DNA of 10,317 nt. Source: DATAOG01 sp046727895. Lineage in GTDB: Bacteria > Pseudomonadota > Alphaproteobacteria > Geminicoccales > Geminicoccaceae. Below are positions 5,384 to 10,317 of the stretch, piece after piece. Numbering within the stretch: position 1 is the first letter of the stretch; each line of letters starts with the position of its first letter. The stretch spans positions 1-10,317 of the forward strand of contig JBKPDM010000277.1 of assembly GCA_046727895.1 (NCBI GenBank), given 5' to 3'. The notes under the pieces are model-generated. The model had not been told where the DNA came from. It saw only the letters and a program-made list of their open reading frames with translations, and did no database searches. Made by a program: the position numbers and the translations under genes.

Positions 5384-6889
5384 CTACCCTATTGCCCGCC
5401 ACCGCCGCCCGTCGCGGGCGATGAGATCATCGGCCACGCTCGGCCCCTCGCTGCCGACTTCGTAGAAGACGAGATCACGCGGCCGGGTCGAATGCCACGC
5501 GTCCAGGATCGGCTGGACCACGCTCCAGCCCGCCTCGATGTTGTCGGCGCGCTGGAACAGGGTCGCATCGCCCATCATGCAGTCGTAGATCAGCGTCTCG
5601 TAGCCGGTGCTCGGCGCGGTATCGAAATAGTCCTCGTATTTGAAGTCCATGCGCACGCCCTCGATGCTGATCCTGGGGCCCGGGATCTTGGCGTTAAACT
5701 GCAGCGCCGCGCCCTCGTTCGGCTGGATTCGGAGGAGCAGGAAGTTCTCAGAGAGCTGTTCGACCGGCGTGTCGCGAAACAGAGCGAACGGCGCCTTCTT
5801 GAATTCGATCGCAATCTCGGTCTGGCGCGCCGCCAGCGCCTTGCCGGTGCGCAGATAGAAGGGCACGCCCGCCCAGCGCCAGTTGTCGACCATGAGCCGC
5901 ATCGCGACGTAGGTCTCGGTGGTCGAGTCCGGCGCCACGTCCGGTGCCTGCCGGTAAGCCTCGGCCGGCTGCCCCTGCACCATACCCGCGGCGTACTGGC
6001 CGCGCACGGCCCAACGCGCGACCTCTTCGGGCCGCAGACGCTGCACGGCGTCAAGGACCTTGGCCTTTTCCGTGCGCACCGCGTCGGCGGCGAAGCAGGT
6101 CGGCGGCTCCATCGCCGTGAGGGCCAGGAGCTGGAACAGGTGGTTCGGCACCATGTCGCGGAGCGCGCCAGTGGCGTCGTAGAACTTGCCGCGGTGCTCG
6201 ACGCCGACCGTCTCGGCGACCGTGATCTGCACGTGTTCGATGTGCTCGCGGTCCCAGAGGGGCTCGAACAGGCCGTTGGCGAATCGCAGCACCATGATGT
6301 TCTGGACCGTCTCCTTCCCGAGGTAGTGGTCCATGCGATAGATCTGATGCTCTTGCACCGCTTTGAGGAGCTGTCGATTCAGCGCCTGCGCGGAGGCGAG
6401 GTCGGTCCCGAACGGCTTTTCCACGATCACCCGGCGCCAGCCGCCGTCCGGCTCGCGCATCAAGCCGGCCGCAGCCAGCCGCTCGACAATGGGAGCGAAG
6501 GCTGTGGGTGGCGTGGCGAGATAGAAGATGCCATTTCCGCCAGCGCCGTGCTCCCGCTCCAGCCCGGCGAGAACACCCCCCAGCCGCTCGTAGGTGTCGG
6601 GATCGTCGAACTCGCCGCGCACGTATTGCAGGCGTGCGGCAATCTGGCGCCACTCCGGCGTGTCGGCGAGATCCGGCGTGACCTCTGCCACCCGCTCGCC
6701 AAGCGTCCGACGGAAGCTCTCGGTATCGTAATCGTCGTAGGCGATCCCGATCAGGTCGAACTGCTCCGGCAGCACCTTCATGCGCGCGAGGTTGCAGAGC
6801 GCCGGCACGATCAGGCGTCGCGTCAGGTCGCCAGTGGCGCCGAAGATGGCGAGCGCGCAGGGCGGCGCAGCTTGATACTCGTCCGACAT
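5384..6889 (-). CDS. zwf: Glucose-6-phosphate 1-dehydrogenase, 501 aa
   Basis: The enzyme oxidises glucose-6-phosphate to 6-phosphogluconolactone with NADP or NAD, the entry step of the oxidative pentose phosphate and Entner-Doudoroff pathways. The length is typical. The N-terminal Rossmann domain shows GATGDLTRR (17-25), followed by EKPFG (157-161), the substrate-binding active-site segment RMDHYLGKE (185-193; D187 and H188) and GALRDMVPNH (241-250), whose H250 matches the catalytic base. The conserved Lys of the coenzyme/substrate loop (Lys21 in Leuconostoc mesenteroides numbering, GDLAKRK) falls on L26 here, an atypical feature. The ATG at 6889 is chosen because a strong GGGGGAGGGG lies 5 nt upstream; the frame remains open to 7006, but that part overlaps glnS. 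It leads the operon zwf-HAD-pgl-gntK-rpiA and follows glnS by 64 bp. Confidence 0.96.
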   Translation of the reverse strand: MSDEYQAAPPCALAIFGATGDLTRRLIVPALCNLARMKVLPEQFDLIGIAYDDYDTESFRRTLGERVAEVTPDLADTPEWRQIAARLQYVRGEFDDPDTYERLGGVLAGLEREHGAGGNGIFYLATPPTAFAPIVERLAAAGLMREPDGGWRRVIVEKPFGTDLASAQALNRQLLKAVQEHQIYRMDHYLGKETVQNIMVLRFANGLFEPLWDREHIEHVQITVAETVGVEHRGKFYDATGALRDMVPNHLFQLLALTAMEPPTCFAADAVRTEKAKVLDAVQRLRPEEVARWAVRGQYAAGMVQGQPAEAYRQAPDVAPDSTTETYVAMRLMVDNWRWAGVPFYLRTGKALAARQTEIAIEFKKAPFALFRDTPVEQLSENFLLLRIQPNEGAALQFNAKIPGPRISIEGVRMDFKYEDYFDTAPSTGYETLIYDCMMGDATLFQRADNIEAGWSVVQPILDAWHSTRPRDLVFYEVGSEGPSVADDLIARDGRRWRAIG

Positions 6890-6894
6890 GTCAG

Positions 6895-6904
6895 CCCCTC
6901 CCCC
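6895..6904 (-). promoter_or_regulatory. Strong ribosome binding site of zwf
   Basis: The minus strand reads GGGGGAGGGG, ending 5 nt before the ATG at 6889. It fixes the zwf start and excludes the longer open frame that runs into glnS. Confidence 0.65.
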
Positions 6905-6918
6905 GAGCGATGATGATG

Positions 6919-6941
6919 TATATAGGGCACGCCGCGTGCCC
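6919..6941 (-). promoter_or_regulatory. Palindrome plus TATATA between glnS and zwf: possible terminator, promoter or operator
   Basis: A perfect 7-bp inverted repeat with a 3-base loop (GGGCACG at 6925-6931 with CGTGCCC at 6935-6941) directly adjoins TATATA (6919-6924), the most AT-rich spot in this region. On the minus strand the palindrome comes 12 bp after the glnS stop and is followed by TATATA and then the zwf ribosome binding site. With no U run it is a poor intrinsic terminator. TATATA could serve as a -10 element for the zwf operon, with the palindrome as an overlapping operator, but no convincing -35 hexamer lies at the right distance. Confidence 0.35.
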
Positions 6942-6953
6942 GGCCCGGCGACG

Positions 6954-8657
6954 TCAGGCGGGCAGGGGACGCGGGTCTTTCGCCCGAATCCTGGCCCAGG
7001 TGTCACGCAACGCGACCGTGCGGTTGAAGACCGGCCGCCCGGGCGTCGAGTCCGGATCGAGGCAGAAGTAGCCCTGACGCTCGAACTGAAGCGCGACGTC
7101 GGGGGCCGCCTCGGCGAGGCTCGGTTCGATCCGGCACCGGGTCAGCACCTCGAGCGAATGCGGGTTGAGATCGTCGAGAAAATCGCCCTCGGCGCCGGGA
7201 TCGGATCGCGTGAACAGATGATCGTACAGCCGCACCTCAGCGGGCAGGGCATGGGTGGCGGAGACCCAGTGCAGCGTCGCCTTCACCTTGCGCCCATCGG
7301 GCGCGTCGCCGCCGCGGGTTGCCGGGTCGTAGGTGCAGCGCACCTCGGCCACCTCGCCAGCGTCGCTCTTCACGACCTCGCGCGCCGTGATCAGATAGGC
7401 GTAGCGCAGGCGAACCTCGCGTCCGGGTGCCAGGCGGAAGAACTTGCTCGGCGGCTCTTCCATGAAATCGTCGCGCTCGATGTAGATCTCACGCGAGAAA
7501 TTCACGAGCCGGGTGCCGGCGGCCGGATCTTCCGGATTGTTGATCGCTTCGAACGGCTCCGCTTCGTCTTCCGGATAGTTCACGATTACCACCTTGAGGG
7601 GACGCAGGACGGCCATGCGGCGGGAGGCGGTCCGGTTCAAGAGTTCGCGCACGCAGTGCTCCAGCAGGGCGAGGTCGACCAAGCTGTCACTCTTGGCAAC
7701 GCCGATCCGCTGCACGAAGTCGCGGATCGCGGCGGGCGGAATGCCGCGCCGGCGCAACGCCGCCAAGGTCGGCATGCGCGGATCGTCCCAGCCCTGCACG
7801 CGGCCCTCGCGGACCAGCTGCAGCAGCCTCCGCTTCGAGAGCACTGTGTGCGAGAGATTGAGCCGCGCGAACTCGTACTGGCGCGGGCGCGACGGCACCG
7901 GCAGGTTCTCGATCAGCCAGTCGTAGAGGGGGCGATGGTCCTCGAACTCGATCGTGCAGAGCGAATGGGTGACGTGCTCGATCGCATCCGACTGGCCGTG
8001 GGCGAAGTCGTAGGTCGGATAGATGCACCACGCGTCACCGGTGCGCGGGTGGCGGGCGTAGCGGATGCGATAAAGAACAGGGTCGCGCAGATTGATGTTG
8101 CCCGACGTCATGTCGATCCTGGCCCGCAGGACCCGGGCGCCCTCCGGAAATTCGCCCGCCCGCATCCGGCGGAACAGGTCCAGATTCTCGGCCGCGGGCC
8201 GGTCGCGATAGGGGCTGTTCCGGCCGGGCTCGGTCAGCGTGCCGCGGTAGGCGCGGATCTGCTCGGCCGAGAGATCGTCGACATAGGCCTTGCCGTGCCG
8301 GATCAGATGCTCGCCCCATTCATAGAGCTGCGCGAAATAGTCGGAGGCGAAGGAGAGGTGCGGGCCCCAGTCGAAGCCAAGCCAGCGCACGTCGCGCTTG
8401 ATCGCCTCGATGAATTCCGTCTCCTCCTTCTCCGGATTGGTGTCGTCGAAGCGGAGGTAGCAATGGCCGCCGAACTCCTGGGCGATGCCGAAATTGAGGC
8501 AGATCGATTTGGCGTGGCCGATGTGCAGGTAACCGTTCGGCTCAGGCGGGAAGCGGGTGACGACCGTATCGCAGCGACCCGCGCGCAGGTCGTCGCGGAT
8601 GATGTCGCGGATGAAATCCCGCTGGCTCTCGTCGGCGATGGTCTCAGCCCCGTTCAT
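6954..8657 (-). CDS. glnS: Glutaminyl-tRNA synthetase, 567 aa
   Basis: A class I aminoacyl-tRNA synthetase that charges tRNA-Gln directly with glutamine in the cytoplasm. The catalytic domain shows RFPPEPNGYLHIGHAKSIC (35-53; HIGH signature at 45-48), the Asp-Asp-Thr-Asn motif (LRFDDTNPEKE, 68-78) and the KMSKS-type loop as VLSKR (272-276), the form usual in GlnRS. The sequence IYPTYDFAHGQSDAIEHVTH (212-231) is typical of GlnRS rather than GluRS. The C-terminal half (about 345-560) is the two beta-barrel anticodon-binding region; there is no YqeY domain fused at the end. The ATG at 8657 gives an N-terminus close to the family norm, with GGAG 9 nt upstream; an ATG at 8684, with GAGGG 7 nt upstream, would add nine residues and is a real alternative. 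Many alphaproteobacteria lack this enzyme and use GatCAB instead. The gene lies between a sugar epimerase and zwf, all on the minus strand. Confidence 0.95.
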   Translation of the reverse strand: MNGAETIADESQRDFIRDIIRDDLRAGRCDTVVTRFPPEPNGYLHIGHAKSICLNFGIAQEFGGHCYLRFDDTNPEKEETEFIEAIKRDVRWLGFDWGPHLSFASDYFAQLYEWGEHLIRHGKAYVDDLSAEQIRAYRGTLTEPGRNSPYRDRPAAENLDLFRRMRAGEFPEGARVLRARIDMTSGNINLRDPVLYRIRYARHPRTGDAWCIYPTYDFAHGQSDAIEHVTHSLCTIEFEDHRPLYDWLIENLPVPSRPRQYEFARLNLSHTVLSKRRLLQLVREGRVQGWDDPRMPTLAALRRRGIPPAAIRDFVQRIGVAKSDSLVDLALLEHCVRELLNRTASRRMAVLRPLKVVIVNYPEDEAEPFEAINNPEDPAAGTRLVNFSREIYIERDDFMEEPPSKFFRLAPGREVRLRYAYLITAREVVKSDAGEVAEVRCTYDPATRGGDAPDGRKVKATLHWVSATHALPAEVRLYDHLFTRSDPGAEGDFLDDLNPHSLEVLTRCRIEPSLAEAAPDVALQFERQGYFCLDPDSTPGRPVFNRTVALRDTWARIRAKDPRPLPA

Positions 8658-8684
8658 TCCGTCGCGCTCCGGTCCCGGCACCAT

Positions 8685-8819
8685 CCCAGGACCCTCTGCT
8701 CAAGGGCGACCATGTCTGCCAGAAAAGCCGCCTCCGGCCAAGTCTATGCGCGCCGCCGACCGTTGGCGACCGGGAGTGGCGTCTTCGGCGGCCTTGTCAG
8801 GCCCCAGGCGGCCGGCCGC
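8685..8819. other. Intergenic region between the epimerase gene and glnS
   Basis: This 135-bp non-coding gap holds a small hairpin (GGCCT/AGGCC, 8790-8794 with 8799-8803). A second one, GGCCGC/GCGGCC (8814-8819 with 8823-8828), has the epimerase stop codon in its loop. Either could end epimerase transcription, though there is no U run. A glnS promoter is expected here, but I see no convincing -35/-10 pair. Confidence 0.3.
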
Positions 8820-9803
8820 TCAGCGGCCGTGATACTCCCGATACCACTCGACGAAGAGAGGCAATCCCTCTTCGATCGGCGTCTTCGGTTCGAAGCCGAG
8901 ATCGCGCCGGCTCGACTCGATGTCGGCGCAGGTCCGCACCACGTCGCCCGGCGGCAGGGGCGCGAGCCGGATCTCGGCCTGGCGACCCAGCGCCTCCTCC
9001 AGGACGGTCACGAAGCGGCGAAGCGCGACCGGCCGGTGATTGCCCAGGTTGTAGATCTTGTGCGGCGCCTCATCGCCGGCCGCGGGTGGCCGGTCGAGGG
9101 CGGCGAGCACGCCGGCGACGATGTCCTCGATGTAGGTGAAGTCGCGCTCCATCTCGCCGTGATTGTAGAGCGTGATCGGCCGGCCCCCGCTGATCGCCTC
9201 GGCGAACAGATACGCCGCCATGTCCGGCCGGCCCCATGGTCCATAGACGGTGAAGAAGCGAAGCCCGGTCGCGGGGACGCGGTAAAGGTGGCTGTAGCAG
9301 TGGCTGAGGAGCTCGTCCGCCCGCTTGGTCGCCGCATAGAGCGAGATCGGCTGGTCGACCCGGTCTTCGACCGCGAACGGGATCTTGGTGTTGCCGCCGT
9401 AGACCGAGCTCGAGCTGGCGTAGACCAGATGGCGCAGCCCGGACAGCTCGCGCCGGCAGATCTCGAGGATCACCATGTGGCCCCGGAGATTGCTGTGGAC
9501 GTAATCAAAAGGCGCCTCGAGCGAGTGGCGCACGCCGGCCTGCGCGGCCAGGTGCACGATGCCGTCGATCCGGTCCCGATGGCGGCGGGCGATGGTGGTG
9601 AGCGCCTCGAGATCGGCGATGTCGGCCTGCTCGAACGCGAAGCCCGCGTGGGCGCGCAGGCGATCCAGGCGCGCCCGCTTGAGCGCCGGATCGTAGTAGC
9701 GGTTCAGGTTGTCGATGCCGAGCACCCGATCGCCCCGGGCGAGCAACGCCTCCACGACATGGTAGCCGATGAAGCCGGCGGTGCCGGTGACCAGAACCGT
9801 CAT
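8820..9803 (-). CDS. NAD-dependent sugar-nucleotide epimerase, probably UDP-glucuronate 4-epimerase, 327 aa
   Basis: This is an extended short-chain dehydrogenase of the sugar-nucleotide epimerase family. Closest by eye are UDP-glucuronate 4-epimerases, which make UDP-galacturonate for capsule, exopolysaccharide or lipopolysaccharide. The NAD-binding motif is GTAGFIG (7-13), D31 is the ribose-binding acid, the catalytic Ser region is SSSVYG (131-136) and the YxxxK pair is Y156 and K160 (YAATK). The segment FFTVYGPWGRPDMA (183-196) is characteristic of the UDP-glucuronate epimerase branch. No N-terminal membrane anchor is present, unlike in plant enzymes. The ATG at 9803 gives a complete Rossmann start (MTVLVTGTAGFIG), with AAAGG 9 nt upstream. 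No other polysaccharide gene is visible, so its pathway cannot be read from the neighbours. UDP-glucose 4-epimerase and dTDP-glucose dehydratase are less likely. Confidence 0.9.
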   Translation of the reverse strand: MTVLVTGTAGFIGYHVVEALLARGDRVLGIDNLNRYYDPALKRARLDRLRAHAGFAFEQADIADLEALTTIARRHRDRIDGIVHLAAQAGVRHSLEAPFDYVHSNLRGHMVILEICRRELSGLRHLVYASSSSVYGGNTKIPFAVEDRVDQPISLYAATKRADELLSHCYSHLYRVPATGLRFFTVYGPWGRPDMAAYLFAEAISGGRPITLYNHGEMERDFTYIEDIVAGVLAALDRPPAAGDEAPHKIYNLGNHRPVALRRFVTVLEEALGRQAEIRLAPLPPGDVVRTCADIESSRRDLGFEPKTPIEEGLPLFVEWYREYHGR

Positions 9804-9804
9804 G

Positions 9805-9877
9805 GTTGGACGCCTTTCCTCGCGAGCGCACTCGACCTAGCACGGAACACCGTGCCGGCCAAAACCTAGCGTCCAAC
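9805..9877. repeat. Nested inverted repeats in the epimerase upstream region
   Basis: The outer arms are nine perfectly complementary bases, GTTGGACGC (9805-9813) and GCGTCCAAC (9869-9877). Inside lies a second perfect stem, GCACGG (9840-9845) with CCGTGC (9850-9855), around a 4-base loop. The outer left arm starts 2 bp before the epimerase ATG and covers the space between its ribosome binding site and start. The region could form a leader structure or hold operator sites. The rest of the 162-bp gap to lpd shows no clear gene or promoter. Confidence 0.35.
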
Positions 9878-9965
9878 GGTTATCGCATTGTTCAAACTGC
9901 GGTCCTCCCGGGTGCGCAGGGCAAGGTTGTCGCCGCGCCCCCGAACGGCGGCAGAGCGATTGCCA

Positions 9966-10317
9966 TCAGATATGGATCGGTGCGCCGTGGGTCGCCAGCG
10001 CCGCTTCCTTGATCGCCTCCTCGAGGGTCGGATGGGCGTGTGAGGTCCGGGCGAGGTCCTCCGAGGAGGCGCCGAACTCGATCGCCAGCGCCGCTTCGGC
10101 AATCATCGTGCCGGCCTCGGCACCGATGATGTGGACGCCCAGCAGGCGATCGCTCGCGGCATCAGCCAGGATCTTGACGAAGCCGTCGGTCTGGCCGGTC
10201 GCCCGCGCCCGCGAGTTGGCCGAGAACGGAAACTTGCCGGCCTTGTAATCGATGCCCGCGTCCTTCAACTGTTCCTCGGTCTTGCCAACCGAGGCGACCT
10301 CGGGCGCGGTGTAGATG
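9966..10317 (-). CDS. lpd: Dihydrolipoyl dehydrogenase, C-terminal part (gene continues beyond the window)
   Basis: This is the E3 flavoprotein of 2-oxoacid dehydrogenase complexes, which reoxidises dihydrolipoyl groups with NAD. Only about 116 C-terminal residues are visible: the dimerisation domain, beginning IYTAPEVASVGKTEEQLKDA. The catalytic HAHPTLEE motif (His and Glu of the His-Glu pair) lies about 25 residues before the end. The segment GVHIIGAEAGTMIAEAALAIE also matches lipoamide dehydrogenases better than glutathione reductase or mercuric reductase. The frame runs open through the right edge, so the FAD and NAD domains lie outside. Its stop is 162 bp before the epimerase start. In alphaproteobacteria lpd usually closes a pyruvate or 2-oxoglutarate dehydrogenase operon; those genes would lie beyond the edge. 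Confidence 0.95.
   Translation of the reverse strand, partial: IYTAPEVASVGKTEEQLKDAGIDYKAGKFPFSANSRARATGQTDGFVKILADAASDRLLGVHIIGAEAGTMIAEAALAIEFGASSEDLARTSHAHPTLEEAIKEAALATHGAPIHI

Noticed and set aside
4970..6913. A 647-codon open frame on the + strand opposite zwf and the HAD gene
   Set aside because: It is the antisense shadow of zwf and the HAD gene, with no domain motifs and no sensible gene start.
6890..7006. N-terminal extension of Zwf by 39 residues
   Set aside because: It would overlap the glnS end, precede the normal Rossmann start and ignore the strong ribosome binding site at 6895-6904.
6888..9869. A 993-codon open frame on the + strand spanning glnS and the epimerase gene
   Set aside because: It runs antisense through two genes with complete family motifs. 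Its translation is rich in Arg, Ala and Gly with no recognisable domain, as expected for an antisense frame in GC-rich DNA.

Overview
The window is GC-rich (roughly two thirds G+C), densely coding, and reads as the chromosome of an alphaproteobacterium, probably near the Rhodospirillales. This placement is inferred from protein style, from a perfect match to the alphaproteobacterial general-stress (EcfG) promoter consensus, and from the gene set. I see no tRNA, rRNA, CRISPR array, insertion sequence or phage gene.

Left part (1-2480), a likely stress and DNA-repair neighbourhood. The window opens inside the polymerase domain of a bacterial NHEJ ligase (LigD, + strand). Convergent with it is a two-gene minus-strand unit: a small two-helix membrane protein followed by a CBS-domain-pair protein. 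An EcfG-type promoter (GGAAC-N16-CGTT, minus strand) lies about 35 bp before the first start codon of that unit. Divergent from it, on the + strand, are an exported coiled-coil protein resembling Sll1863-type stress proteins and a 77-residue conserved small protein of unknown function.

Centre (2536-6889), a compact minus-strand sugar-phosphate operon in the order zwf - HAD phosphatase - pgl - gntK - rpiA. Spacings are 12 bp, 4-bp overlap, 24 bp and 4-bp overlap, so translational coupling is likely. Zwf and Pgl convert glucose-6-phosphate to 6-phosphogluconate, GntK feeds gluconate into the same pool, and RpiA interconverts ribulose-5-phosphate and ribose-5-phosphate. 6-phosphogluconate dehydrogenase (gnd) and the Entner-Doudoroff genes edd and eda are not in the window. 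The Cof-type HAD phosphatase between zwf and pgl has no textbook role in this pathway and is the most interesting unexplained member.

Right part (6954-10317), also on the minus strand: lpd (only the C-terminal part is visible), a UDP-glucuronate 4-epimerase-like sugar-nucleotide epimerase, and glnS (glutaminyl-tRNA synthetase). glnS lies 64 bp upstream of zwf; that gap holds a perfect palindrome next to a TATATA stretch and may be a terminator, promoter or operator.

Most of the window is housekeeping metabolism. I found no convincing wholly new system. The items worth checking are the EcfG-controlled membrane/CBS pair, the HAD enzyme built into the pentose-phosphate operon, and a Zwf with an atypical nucleotide-binding segment.
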